Source: Pseudoalteromonas nigrifaciens (GTDB lineage Bacteria > Pseudomonadota > Gammaproteobacteria > Enterobacterales > Alteromonadaceae). Taken from it: a stretch of DNA of 64,000 nucleotides. The stretch covers positions 1-64,000 of the forward strand of contig NZ_CP011037.1 in assembly GCF_002221505.1 (NCBI RefSeq), written 5' to 3'. Shown here one piece after another: positions 36,050 to 46,100 of this stretch. Positions within the stretch are counted from its first letter, which is position 1. The number at the start of each line of letters is the position of its first letter. The position numbers and the translations under genes were made by a program. The notes beneath the pieces were generated by a model that was not told the origin of the DNA, did not search any database, and was given only the letters and a program-made list of their open reading frames with translations.

Positions 36050-36919
36050 TTATAAACTCTCTTTTATTGTGTAAATTACTGTATGCATACGTTTTGCTAA
36101 TGGCCTGTTGCGATGGTGGCACACGTAAATATTTTCACTTATAGGGTTTGCCAAATAATGAGTTTGTATAAGTTTAGGCTTATTAAACGCACTTATTGCA
36201 TGCGCAGGTAACACAGTAAAGCCCAGGCCTAAGCTTACCGGCTCCAGTATTAAACTAATTTGATTAGAAAAACCGGTGTGTTTTATTTGCTCTAAATGTT
36301 CAAACTGCGGGTAGTTTTCGCTCAACAAAAGTTGCGCGTGGTGTTTAGCGTCGGGGTGAGCAATAAAGCCAAGTTCACATAAAGCTTGCCATGTTGGGGT
36401 TTTAATATGTGCAGGGGTAACTAATAGTAACGGCTCTGTACCTATTTTATGGCTGGTTACTTCGCTAAGTGTGGGTGCTTGGGTTAAAAAACCAATGTCG
36501 GCATTATGGTTAGCTACAGCCTGCTCAACACTTATATTTGGCGCAAAGCGGTAGTCAATATTCAGCCCTTGGTGCTTTGTTTGCAAAGCTAATAACTGGC
36601 TATAAAACTGCAATCCACAACTACCAGGCGACTGTATTTTTACTTTACCGCTGTAAGGCGAGTCGTCTTTTAATTGCTGCTCTAAAAACTGCCACTCTTT
36701 AAGTAATAAACTGCCTTGTTGATATAGATTTTGCCCATGCACAGTAAGCGAAAACTGTTTGCCGTGTCTTTCTAGCAAAGCACAGTTAACGTGCTGCTCT
36801 AATTTTTTAATGTGTTGGCTTACACCCGACTGGGTCATGTGGAGGCGATCGGCTGTTTGCGTAAAGTGGTTTACCTCAACCAAAGTACAAAACGTATTTA
36901 ACCATATGGGATTTATCAT
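36050..36919 (-). CDS. LysR-family transcriptional regulator
   Basis: LysR-type regulator of 289 aa: winged helix at 1-60 (WLNTFCTLVEVNHFTQTADRLHMTQSGVSQHIKKLEQHV) and effector domain after it (PGSCGLQFYSQLLALQTKH, SLGLGFTVLPAHAI). Divergent from the VOC-family gene at 37024 with 104 bp between; the gap holds ATGATTAATGAT-like repeats suited to a LysR box. Control of that neighbour is inference. Confidence 0.88.
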   Translation of the reverse strand: MINPIWLNTFCTLVEVNHFTQTADRLHMTQSGVSQHIKKLEQHVNCALLERHGKQFSLTVHGQNLYQQGSLLLKEWQFLEQQLKDDSPYSGKVKIQSPGSCGLQFYSQLLALQTKHQGLNIDYRFAPNISVEQAVANHNADIGFLTQAPTLSEVTSHKIGTEPLLLVTPAHIKTPTWQALCELGFIAHPDAKHHAQLLLSENYPQFEHLEQIKHTGFSNQISLILEPVSLGLGFTVLPAHAISAFNKPKLIQTHYLANPISENIYVCHHRNRPLAKRMHTVIYTIKESL

Positions 36920-37023
36920 TACAAAATGTACTCAAAATGATGATTAATGATTATTTTACTTAATTTAACTGGCTTCGTAAACTAAACGCATTAACCAGTA
37001 ACAAGATAAGCAGGAACATTATT

Positions 37024-37524
37024 ATGAGTCATACCTATCCACGTAGTTTTTCGCATATTGGTATTTCGGTACCAAACGTTGAAAAAGCAGTAGAGTTTTA
37101 TACTCAAGTTATGGGTTGGTACACTATTATGGAGCCAACCGAAATACTCGAAGACAAAAGCCCAATAGGCGAAATGTGTACTGAAGTGTTTGGTGAAAAA
37201 TGGGAAAAATTTAAAATAGCGCACTTATCTACAGGCGATCGTATTGGTGTAGAAATTTTTGAATTTAAAAACCAAGAAAACCCAAAAGATAACTTTGAAT
37301 ATTGGAAAACCGGTATTTTTCATTTTTGTGTGCAAGACCCAGATGTTGAAGGCCTAGCAGAGCGTATTGTAGCCGCCGGTGGTAAAAAACGTATGGCCGA
37401 GCCACGTTATTACTACCCAGGTGAAAAACCATACCGCATGATCTACATGGAAGACCCGTTTGGTAATATCCTAGAAATATACAGCCACAGCTACGAACTT
37501 ATTTATAGTGCCGGTGCATACTAA
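37024..37524 (+). CDS. VOC-family (glyoxalase-like) protein
   Basis: Vicinal-oxygen-chelate superfamily protein of 166 aa with two beta-alpha-beta-beta-beta modules. His in SHIGISVPNVEKAVEFYTQVMGW and in GIFHFCVQDPDVEGL, with Glu in NILEIYSHSYE, look like metal ligands. Lactoylglutathione lyase-like or a dioxygenase; the substrate cannot be read. Ends in a strong terminator. Confidence 0.85.
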   Translation: MSHTYPRSFSHIGISVPNVEKAVEFYTQVMGWYTIMEPTEILEDKSPIGEMCTEVFGEKWEKFKIAHLSTGDRIGVEIFEFKNQENPKDNFEYWKTGIFHFCVQDPDVEGLAERIVAAGGKKRMAEPRYYYPGEKPYRMIYMEDPFGNILEIYSHSYELIYSAGAY

Positions 37525-37553
37525 GTTAGTGTGTAGCTAGTATTTAAATATAT

Positions 37554-37584
37554 AAAGGCTGCAGTAAGCTACTGCAGCTTTTTT
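37554..37584 (+). terminator. Intrinsic terminator after VOC gene
   Basis: GCTGCAGTA / TACTGCAGC with a 3-nt loop and six T. Confidence 0.9.
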
Positions 37585-37596
37585 ATTGCCTAAAAT

Positions 37597-37816
37597 TAAG
37601 TAGACACCCACACTTATTATCCGAATTTAGGGTATTTGAACAAAACTATTCTTAGTTGAATAGTCACTGGTTTTTAAGTGGGTATTCAGATAGTTAGGTG
37701 TCTAGATAATTATTTCAGATAGAGAGTTAAGTAGACACCTACACTTATTATCAATATTTGAGTAAAACTATTCTTGGTTAAATAATCACTGGTTTTTAAA
37801 GTGGGTGTCTACTTAA
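37597..37816. repeat. Two REP-like inverted-repeat units
   Basis: Two related units in tandem. The second (37730-37816) is bounded by AAGTAGACACCTAC and GTGGGTGTCTACTT, nearly perfect inverted ends around an internal stretch; the first (37597-37711) has AAGTAGACACCCAC at its left and a degraded right end (TTAGGTGTCTAGAT). The GACACCCAC core equals the repeat core around the RAYT transposase at 53753, 16 kb away, so these look like elements moved in trans by that enzyme (inference). Confidence 0.7.
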
Positions 37817-37861
37817 TTGGGTTTTAGTTGGTTGCCTTAGCTGCTTCATTTGGGGCAGTAC

Positions 37862-37878
37862 TGTAAACGCCCTTTACA
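37862..37878. repeat. Dispersed 17-bp palindrome copy 4
   Basis: TGTAAACGCCCTTTACA, 76 bp before the start codon at 37954. Confidence 0.7.
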
Positions 37879-37953
37879 GTATAAAAATAAAGCATAGCCA
37901 GTTATTGAGCATCACGTTAATATGGACAAAAATAACACGATAAGAATTATAAA

Positions 37954-38574
37954 ATGTTAAACAAAACCAATGCACTTATTTACTTTTTGGCCTTTAGTAG
38001 TGGCTTTAGTATTATGGGAATTGAGCTATTAGGTGGGCGTATTTTAGCGCCGTTTTTTGGTAGTAGCGTACATATTTGGGGCAGTATAATTACGGTATTT
38101 ATGCTGAGCCTATCGTTTGGTTATTTACTTGGCGGTAAATTGTCAATTAAGCGCCCTAGCCTAGCCAAGTACGGGAGTATTTTTTTATTGGCAAGCATTA
38201 TGGTGTTGCCCATTGCGTTATTTGCTAACCCGATAATGGAATTTATTTTTACTCACATTGAAGACAGCCGCTATGGCTCGTTACTCGCCTCTACGGCATT
38301 ATTTTTTGTTCCTACTATTATATTAGGCATGATCTCCCCTTACTCGGTTCGGCTTTTAGTTACCGACAGCGAACACAGCGGCCAAGTTGCTGGCGGGTTA
38401 TATTTTGTAAGTACCTTGGGCAGCGCACTAGGCACTATTATTACCTCATTTTATATGGTGCTCGCGTTTGACGTAAACGCCATAATAATTGGTTTTGCCT
38501 TAACTTTAGCGGTATTAGGCTTACTAGCCATACTGGTAAATAAACTATTTTTAGCGGAGCGTCGTTATGCATAA
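37954..38574 (+). CDS. Membrane half of a split spermidine-synthase-like protein
   Basis: Membrane protein of 206 aa with about six helices, opening ALIYFLAFSSGFSIMGIELLGGRILAPFFG, the N-terminal signature of fused MFS/spermidine synthase proteins. It ends after the membrane part, and the catalytic-like half is the next gene, overlapping by 8 bp. Probably a two-subunit form. Function unknown. Confidence 0.8.
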   Translation: MLNKTNALIYFLAFSSGFSIMGIELLGGRILAPFFGSSVHIWGSIITVFMLSLSFGYLLGGKLSIKRPSLAKYGSIFLLASIMVLPIALFANPIMEFIFTHIEDSRYGSLLASTALFFVPTIILGMISPYSVRLLVTDSEHSGQVAGGLYFVSTLGSALGTIITSFYMVLAFDVNAIIIGFALTLAVLGLLAILVNKLFLAERRYA

Positions 38575-39475
38575 AAGCAATTTTTACATGGTTTTATATG
38601 TGCTGATGTTATTAAGCTTGTTGTTTTCACACTTAAGTGTGGCTAAAACAATACATAGCGAGCGCTCGCTTTATCGTAATATATTAGTGGAAGAAACCGG
38701 TAATTTACGCTGTTTAAAGTTTGATGAAAAATCTAGCCAAAGTAGTCAAAGTTGCATGTATATTAACGAGCCAAAAAAGTTAGTTTTTAATTACACTAAA
38801 TTGGTGTTTTCAAGCTTGTTGCTAATAGATGATCCTAAAAAAGTACTTATTATTGGTTTAGGCGGTGGCACTTTGTCTAACACCATTTCAGAGCTTTACC
38901 CTAAGGCAATAATCGAAAATATTGAAATAGATCCTGCGGTAATTAAAGTGGCCCGCGATTACTTTAATTTTAAAGAAAGTACTAAGGTAACGGCAAAAGT
39001 ACAAGACGGTCGTATTTTTATAAAACGTGCGGCGCTTAAAAAACAGCAGTTTGATTGGATAATTTTAGATGCATTTAATGGCGACTACATTCCCGAGCAT
39101 TTACTAACTAAAGAGTTTTTTGAAGAGTTAAAAAGTGTGCTTGCGAGTGACGGCGTTATTGCGGCAAATACGTTTTCATCGAGCAAACTGTACGAGCACG
39201 AGTCGGCCACTTATAACGCTGTTTTTGGCGACTTTATTAACGTTAGCCGAAAAAACTACAGTAATCGTATTATTTTAGCCGGCAATAAAAGTACCCTTAC
39301 CCAAGCGCATATTAATAAACGCGTAAGTGAGTTAACCCCTCTGCTATTGCCTTACGGTGTAAATATTAAAGCTATTAGCCAAATGCTGCACTTTACAAAA
39401 AATAATCACGATTGGCCTGAAAATACAAAAGTCCTTACCGATCAATACTCCCCCGCTAACCTACTCAACTTTTAG
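38567..39475 (+). CDS. Spermidine-synthase-like methyltransferase-fold protein
   Basis: Protein of 302 aa with an N-terminal membrane anchor (about 7-26) and a Rossmann domain of the polyamine synthase type: VLIIGLGGGTLSNTISELYP (cofactor loop), NIEIDPAVIKVARDYF and WIILDAFNGDYIPEHLLTKEFF. The aspartate loop differs from true spermidine synthases, so aminopropyl transfer is not assured. Coupled to the preceding membrane gene. Confidence 0.82.
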   Translation: MHKSNFYMVLYVLMLLSLLFSHLSVAKTIHSERSLYRNILVEETGNLRCLKFDEKSSQSSQSCMYINEPKKLVFNYTKLVFSSLLLIDDPKKVLIIGLGGGTLSNTISELYPKAIIENIEIDPAVIKVARDYFNFKESTKVTAKVQDGRIFIKRAALKKQQFDWIILDAFNGDYIPEHLLTKEFFEELKSVLASDGVIAANTFSSSKLYEHESATYNAVFGDFINVSRKNYSNRIILAGNKSTLTQAHINKRVSELTPLLLPYGVNIKAISQMLHFTKNNHDWPENTKVLTDQYSPANLLNF

Positions 39476-39651
39476 CCTAGGGCGTGTTTGGTATTTATGT
39501 GTGGTTACCGCCTTTTTATGGGAGTAACCACACTACACAGGCTCTGCCTTACCTAAAACCAAATATAACGCTGCAAATTAAATCTTAAAAGATCAACAAC
39601 CCCTAGTGTTTTAGCGGCTAAACCTTTACTAAACCCTAGCTAAATATTTAC

Positions 39652-39691
39652 TTAGCATGCTAACTAATGGTAAAGTGCTTAGCATGCTAAG
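39652..39691. promoter_or_regulatory. Two MarR-type operators
   Basis: TTAGCATGCTAA (39652-39663) and CTTAGCATGCTAAG (39678-39691) are palindromes with centres 27 bp apart, directly before the MarR-family gene. This is a classic autoregulatory layout; binding itself is inferred. Confidence 0.75.
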
Positions 39692-39706
39692 TAGTTAGAG
39701 GTTGAA

Positions 39707-40198
39707 ATGTCTAAACCGGTTCCTTTTCATGAAACACTCGATTTAACCTTGTGTGGCAGTATGGGTCGAGTGCATAGATTATGCCGAGAAGTTGTTACAG
39801 TTGCCGTTGAGCCGCTAGGCTTAACTCAATCGCGTTGGATTGCTTTGGTGCATATAAATATGCTGAAAGAGGGAGTAACTCAACAAGCGTTGGCGCATAG
39901 TTTAGGCATAGAAATGCCGTCGCTTACGCGTACCCTTAAGCAACTCGAAGAGCTTTTTCTTATTACCCGTCAAGTTGATAAGCACGATAAGCGCAGTAAA
40001 AAAATTTATTTTACAGAGCAAGGCCGCAATATATTAAAGGCGGTAGAGGCACAGATCACTGATATTAAAAATCAGCTTTATAATGGACTAAACGATGAGC
40101 AGTTAGATGTAATGGCTCATGGTTTAATTAAAATGGAAGACAACGCAAAAAATTATATTAAATATCACAGTTCTAATAAGGTTAACAATGACACCTGA
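39707..40198 (+). CDS. MarR-family transcriptional regulator
   Basis: MarR-type repressor of 163 aa, winged helix at about 45-115 (GVTQQALAHSLGIEMPSLTRTLKQLEELFLITRQVDKHDKRSKKIYFTEQG). GAGG precedes the ATG. First gene of an operon with a HlyD-type and a FUSC-type gene; overlaps the next gene by 11 bp. Two palindromic operators lie upstream, so it should repress its own operon until a toxic ligand is bound. Confidence 0.92.
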   Translation: MSKPVPFHETLDLTLCGSMGRVHRLCREVVTVAVEPLGLTQSRWIALVHINMLKEGVTQQALAHSLGIEMPSLTRTLKQLEELFLITRQVDKHDKRSKKIYFTEQGRNILKAVEAQITDIKNQLYNGLNDEQLDVMAHGLIKMEDNAKNYIKYHSSNKVNNDT

Positions 40199-41255
40199 TC
40201 AAAAATTTGCGCGCTATGTGAGGCTTTCACTCGTTGGATTCATTTTAGTGTTTTTATACTATGTTATAGCCGATATTTGGCTGCCAGTAACGCCACAAGC
40301 GCGTGTTTACCACCCAGTAGTACAAATCTCACCGCAAATAAGTGGCCGTGTTACTAAGGTGTTAGTTAGCAATAACCAACCGGTAAAGGCTGGTGATATA
40401 TTGTTTGAGATAGATCAAAGTACTTACTTACTGGCTGTTGAACAAGCTAAACTAACCCTCGATGATGCCAAATTACAAAATAAACGCCTTGATACTAATG
40501 TTAAAGCGCTTGAGGCACAAATTAGTGCAGCTAAAGCAAAACAACATGAGCAAAGCTTATTAAAAAGTAGAGGCGAAAAGCTCTATAAGCAAAACTCTAT
40601 ATCGGAACAAGAGCTGGAGAGTATTCGGGCTAACTTTGCTGCAAGTAAATCAAACGTAGCGGCTTTTGAAGCGCAATTAGCCGAAGCTGTTTTAGCGCGT
40701 GGCACATCAGGGGAGGATAACTTAGCGCTGCGCCATGGAGCGAATCAGTTAGCGCAAGCTGAGCTTAACTTATCGTATACACAAGTACGTGCTTTAAGCG
40801 ATGGTGTGGTTGCCAACTTGCAATTACTTGACGGTGCTTATGCTCTTAGTGGCCAACCTTTGTTAGCTATTGTGGCTAAAAAGGCTGATTTAGTAGCCGA
40901 CTTTCGTGAAAAATCACTGCTTAATATGCACCCAGGTAGTTTAGCAAAAGTGGTTTTTGATAGCTGTCCCGGTGAAGTATACGACGCAAAAATTAGTACT
41001 TTTGAAGCGGGTGTAAGCGATGGCCAATTAAGTGCCAATGGCTTGCTAAGCACTACCGAAACCAGTAACCGTTGGGTACGCGACGCACAGCGCCAACGTA
41101 TTCATTTGCAGTTATTAAAAAACGATCAAGCGCTAATTGCTAATATGCCTAGTGGCGCGCGTGCTACGGTGCAACTACTTCCTGAGTCAAAATTTGGACA
41201 ATGGTTAGGCGCATCACAAATACGTTTTATTAGCTGGTTACATTACATTTATTAG
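40188..41255 (+). CDS. HlyD/EmrA-type membrane fusion protein
   Basis: Periplasmic adaptor of 355 aa. One N-terminal membrane helix (about 13-30), the lipoyl-like half QISPQISGRVTKVLVSNNQPVKAGDILFEID, a coiled coil (about 85-170) and the second lipoyl half with LNLSYTQVRALSDGVVANL. It would connect the following membrane protein with the outer membrane for export of aromatic compounds or drugs (inference from EmrA/AaeA relatives). Confidence 0.9.
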   Translation: MTPDQKFARYVRLSLVGFILVFLYYVIADIWLPVTPQARVYHPVVQISPQISGRVTKVLVSNNQPVKAGDILFEIDQSTYLLAVEQAKLTLDDAKLQNKRLDTNVKALEAQISAAKAKQHEQSLLKSRGEKLYKQNSISEQELESIRANFAASKSNVAAFEAQLAEAVLARGTSGEDNLALRHGANQLAQAELNLSYTQVRALSDGVVANLQLLDGAYALSGQPLLAIVAKKADLVADFREKSLLNMHPGSLAKVVFDSCPGEVYDAKISTFEAGVSDGQLSANGLLSTTETSNRWVRDAQRQRIHLQLLKNDQALIANMPSGARATVQLLPESKFGQWLGASQIRFISWLHYIY

Positions 41256-41265
41256 TGGAGGCAAA

Positions 41266-42315
41266 ATGAGTCAAAAAATTAGCCAGTCTCCACAACTTGA
41301 CTCTAACGGCCTACGCCAAGCGCTGCGTATTGCCGGCGGGTGCACGTTAGGGTTTGCTATTAGTAAATTAATGAACTGGCCAAATGGGATTTTTTTTACT
41401 GTTTACCCCATGCTGCTATTAGGTTTAGTGCCAACGTTAAATAAATCTGTGGTTAGGCAGTTTTTTGCCAGTGCCGCATTTAGCGCGCTTGTTGTGCTTA
41501 TATTGCAGGGGTTATTTTCGCACTTGCCGGTACTTATGGTACTGATTGTATTTGCCTGCTTTTGTATTTTATTTTACCAAATGAGTAGCGGAAGTGGCTT
41601 TTTGTTTGGTGCCTTAGGTGCGGTTAGTTTATCGATTCAATTACACTTTGCCAGCTATGTAACTGGTAGTAGCAGTATTTATCCGCTTATTTTAAGTAAC
41701 GGTATAGCCATTATTTTAACTGTAGTAATTGCAGCAGTAATGCATGGTTTATTTCCCGATGTTACTGCGCGCCCTGGGCGTGCAGTGCCAACAAAAGATA
41801 AAGCAAGTATTCGCCACGAAGTGCTGTTGTGCTCGAGCGTGGCTACGTTATCGTTTATTGTTTTTCAGGCACTGGATTTACAAGACTCTATTTCGGCGCA
41901 GGCGGCATCTATTTTAATTTTATTTTCGTTATGCTGGAAAGCCGCAGGCATAGCCAGTTGGCAGCGTATAATTGGCACGCTTATAGGCTGTAATGCCGCA
42001 CTTTTGTCGCAGCTATTTTTATACACCCATACCGACTTTTTACTGTTTCCTGTTATTGTGTTGTGGATTTTATCGTTTATATTTAGTCGTTTTCATATTT
42101 TAGGTGGGGGGCCGCCGGGCATTGGCTTTGGTGTTTTAACCACGTTTGGTATTTTATTTGGGCAGTCGTTAGCCCCGGGGCAAGACTTGATTTACAGTGC
42201 GCTGTATAGGTTTAGCTCTGTGACAGTGGCTGTTGTTATTAGCTTAAGTGCGGTATATGCGATGCATAGATTATTAAATAAATTTAATACTACACGCCAT
42301 CATACCTACGATTAG
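41266..42315 (+). CDS. FUSC/DUF2955-type inner membrane efflux protein
   Basis: Membrane protein of 349 aa with about ten helices in two halves (ALRIAGGCTLGFAISKLMNWPNGIFFTVYPMLLLGLVPT...). It resembles the AaeB/FUSC family of aromatic acid exporters in its shorter DUF2955 form. GGAGG lies before the ATG, 10 bp after the HlyD gene. Partner of that adaptor in one pump. Confidence 0.85.
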   Translation: MSQKISQSPQLDSNGLRQALRIAGGCTLGFAISKLMNWPNGIFFTVYPMLLLGLVPTLNKSVVRQFFASAAFSALVVLILQGLFSHLPVLMVLIVFACFCILFYQMSSGSGFLFGALGAVSLSIQLHFASYVTGSSSIYPLILSNGIAIILTVVIAAVMHGLFPDVTARPGRAVPTKDKASIRHEVLLCSSVATLSFIVFQALDLQDSISAQAASILILFSLCWKAAGIASWQRIIGTLIGCNAALLSQLFLYTHTDFLLFPVIVLWILSFIFSRFHILGGGPPGIGFGVLTTFGILFGQSLAPGQDLIYSALYRFSSVTVAVVISLSAVYAMHRLLNKFNTTRHHTYD

Positions 42316-42540
42316 CGTTAACATCGATGCTGATTTTGGGTTACAAGCGCTGAGTTTGCAGCCCACTTCCCTTTCTTCTTTAAAGCGCAGCGCCTCATCC
42401 CTTTTTTGTGAATAATTTACTTAATGGGCTATTACACAAAAAACAGACGCATATAAAATAGATATCAGAAAAAGAAGAAGTCTTATATCAAGAAAATATT
42501 CGGGCTTCGCCCGCGCGTCAGCAAGCTTAACGCCTTACTT

Positions 42541-42954
42541 TTAAAGCTTAATATTGCCGCGTAACGCTTTGGTTTGGCCGTGTTTGGTTTTTTTATCCAT
42601 GCGTTTACGCTGCGAATTACGGCTCGGTTTAGTGGCTCTGCGGGCTTTATTTACTTTAGTTGCGCTAATAATTAGATCTTTTAAGCGTTTAAATGCATCT
42701 TCGCGATTAAGCTCTTGTGTGCGGTGGCTTTGCGCTTTTATTATTAATACGCCGTCTTTGGTTATGCGGCTGTCGTTTAGTGCAAGTAAACGTTCTTTAT
42801 AAAAGTCGGGTAATTTAGAGCGGTTAATATCAAAACGAAGATGGATAGCGCTGGCTACTTTATTAACGTTTTGTCCACCGGCACCTTGCGAGCGAACTGC
42901 GGTTAATTCGACTTCCCATTCATCAATGGTCACGGTATTTGAAATAGTTAACAT
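42541..42954 (-). CDS. arfB: ArfB ribosome-rescue peptidyl-tRNA hydrolase
   Basis: Ribosome rescue factor of 137 aa. The GGQ catalytic motif is at residues 26-28 (RSQGAGGQNVNKV) in a release-factor domain, followed by the basic tail (RRATKPSRNSQRKRMDKKTKHGQTKALRG) that enters the empty mRNA channel of stalled ribosomes. Length matches E. coli YaeJ. Single gene; a CGGGC-GCCCG type hairpin lies downstream near 42499. Confidence 0.95.
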   Translation of the reverse strand: MLTISNTVTIDEWEVELTAVRSQGAGGQNVNKVASAIHLRFDINRSKLPDFYKERLLALNDSRITKDGVLIIKAQSHRTQELNREDAFKRLKDLIISATKVNKARRATKPSRNSQRKRMDKKTKHGQTKALRGNIKL

Positions 42955-43044
42955 TAGACTCAGCTAGTTTTTATAAAAATCTAGTATACCATTTGTAATT
43001 AACTATACCCAAATCAAGGTAAGCAGCTATTAATTGGCGTAAAT

Positions 43045-43090
43045 TTAACCCTTAACGGGTTAAGCAGCCCTTTAGGTTGTAACCTAAAGG
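43045..43090. other. Two adjacent hairpins before the second helicase gene
   Basis: TTAACCC/GGGTTAA (43045-43062) and the perfect CCTTTAGGTT-GT-AACCTAAAGG (43069-43090) lie 46 bp ahead of the helicase start. Without T-runs they are unlikely to be terminators; a leader structure or a repeat element is possible. Confidence 0.5.
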
Positions 43091-43135
43091 CGCGGGAGTA
43101 TATACTCAGTTATCTTGTGTTTATTATAGTGTTTT

Positions 43136-46100
43136 ATGTCTTTATCTACTTTTGCCCCAGTAACCACGATTGATGATCAAAAAAAGCTTTGTGTTTTATT
43201 AAGTTTACTTTTAAGTTCTTCATCTTACAGCTATCAAAATTCGCCTCAGCTGTTTTCTAAACTGCTATTTAATCATTTTATAAACGGGTATTCGTTTTCA
43301 CTCGCCGAAGTAAAAAAAATTACCCGCGAGTTAGAAGAACAATCACTGGTTTGGGAGCAACCGTTTAGGCAAAATCATAAACTTTCTATTGATGCCATCG
43401 TATATGCAATTGTAAGTTTGTTAGAGTACTGCCCTGGCTTAATTAAAAGCTTTTTAACGCAAATAACCACCATATACCGCTTTAACGACAGTGCTTTAAT
43501 GTTTATGTTTGAGCTATTTAATAGCATTGAGAAAAGTGAAGGCTCGCCGTTAGCGTCATCTGCAGAGCCTGAAATTGATCATCACTTTATTAATTTACTA
43601 GCACAATCAAAATACAGTAAGCAGCTGTGGTTAGCTTTACCCGCGCAGTGGCAACAAATATGTTTAGAGCATTTTATTCGCGGTGAATTTTTTAATCTAA
43701 CTGCTGAGCATTCATGGCCATCAATAGTACAAAGTACCGCGACCACTATTGAGCCAAGTAAGCGAATTTACCTAAACGAAAGCTTAGCTACGCTGCTGCA
43801 ACAACCTGACTATAATGAATTACTCATTGATAAGTCGCACAGTAACTTAGTAATATTTAGTCAGGCTAATAGCCTTGCCATTGACGGCACTCATTTAGAA
43901 TTAGCGCTGCAACAATTTAAAACGGGGTTAACGCTTTATCGTAAAACCTTTGTTAAGGGTAGCTATCCGTGTGAAATAAGCGGTTTACTGTATATGGTGT
44001 GTTTATATGCCAGTGGTACTGAAGCCGATTTAAAACAGCTAAAAACACATAAAAATTGGTATAACAAACAACTCGGCGAGCTCAGTAGCACAACGCAAGC
44101 CATTGAATTTTTGTTACTCGCACCCGAAAAAGTAATAAGTTTTGAGCAGCGCTTACTACACGATACGATTGCAAACCTACAGGCAAACCCAAATGCACTA
44201 GCGCCTCTTTTTTGCCTATTATTGGCTTTAATAAAGCACGGCAGCGAAGAGCAAATTAATGCCCTTAGAGATAACAGTAAACTGCTGAGCCAATTAATTC
44301 ATTCAAGCCAACAGCATCAGCACTGGCTAGGTGAGCAGTGCACGCATTTAGCAAATTGGCTAACGCACGATACACCATTGCCAGATACCGGTTTATTACA
44401 GCATTTTAAACGCGTGCCACAATGGCAGCGTTGGTTAAATGAAGTAAGTAAAATAGATACTCCAACGCAAAATGAGCGCCTAGTTTGGCAGCTAGACCTT
44501 ACCCATTTAGACCTGCCACTTATTCAAGCCAAAGTGCAAAAACACAACAGCAAAGGCGAATGGACTAAAGGCCGTAAAGTAAATATTTATGATCTTGACA
44601 ATGCTCAATACCGACATTTACTTAGCCCAGCCGATCATAATTTAGTGCAAGTAATTAGTAATCATGCGGGCTTTGGTTACAGTGAAGTACAAGCAACCAG
44701 CGCGGTGTTGCAAGCGCTAATTAACTTCAAAGGGCTTGAAGACATTAAAGGTAATTTAGTTACGCTTAACAAAGGTGAGTTTATAATTGAAATTGGGCAA
44801 AATATTAACGACTGTTACCAATTAATTATACAGCCTAAAATTACCGACATAGACGGCGACTTTTTACTTACCCACAGCCACGCTAATAGTTACCAAGTAT
44901 TTGTAGTAGACGACAAACAACACAAACTAAATAGCCTGCTTGCTCAGCAACCTAATAACTTAACAGAAGAAAAACTGCCACAACTTAATGCGGCATTAGA
45001 GGCCTTGTCGGAGGAGCATTATATTAGCAGTAGCCGCAGCGAGTTTTCTGCGGTTAATAACGTGCGCCAAGGGCTTGTTGATTTAGCCGCAGTAATTAAG
45101 TTAACCCCAATGGGTATAGACGTTAACTTTTATACTATGCCATTTGGTGTTGACGGCCCATGGGTTGAGCCCGCAATAGGCGCAATAACCTTAGCCTATA
45201 GCGATAACGAGCAAGCCGATAACAGCGTTGTAAAACGTGATTTAAAAGCAGAAAAACGCGCTTTAAAAAACCTACTTAGTAATTTAGCTGGCGTATTTGC
45301 CGATCAAGAGCATCCGCAGTATAACAGCGCGCATCAGCAGTTTTATTTACCAGAAGATATTAGCCAAGCCATAATACAATTAGAAGCCGCGCAAAAAGAC
45401 AACGCACTAGTATTAAGTTGGGATGAAAACGCCCAAGGTATGAAGGTTGCCAATAGTAAGCACCTTTCTCTTAATTTAAATGATGATAACGATTGGCTCA
45501 GTGTTAGTGGTAAATTATCGCTCCCCGATGGTCAAATTATTGCTTTGCAAACACTCCTTAAAGCCCCGCGTCGTGGCAGTATTATAGAGTTTGACGAAAA
45601 TAACTCGTTATTATTAGATCAGCGCCTAACTAACTTATTAAATCGCTTAGAGGGCATGCAAAGTAAAACTAAAAACGCCCCCGACGATCAACTTCGTATT
45701 GCTAATGCGCGCGCTCTTCCTTTGTATCACAGTGCTGCAGAATTGAGTGATGTTAGCTTTGGTGCAAACTGGCAACAGCGCTTAGCTAAATTTGAGCGCC
45801 CAAGTGAACCCGTATTACCCGCGCATTTAGTTAATATATTACGCGACTACCAAGTGGTTGGCGTAAAATGGTTAATGCAACTGGCTAACTGGGGGTTAAA
45901 TGCCTGTTTAGCCGATGATATGGGCTTAGGTAAAACGCTACAAACACTCAACGTATTACAAATGCGCAGTGCTTTAGGTGCCAGCTTAGTTATAGCGCCA
46001 AAATCGGTATGTCATAACTGGCAGGTAGAGGCTGCGCGATTTACCCCTACCCTCAATATTAAAACTATTGATAATGCAGCCGCAACTGATGAGGTGCTAG

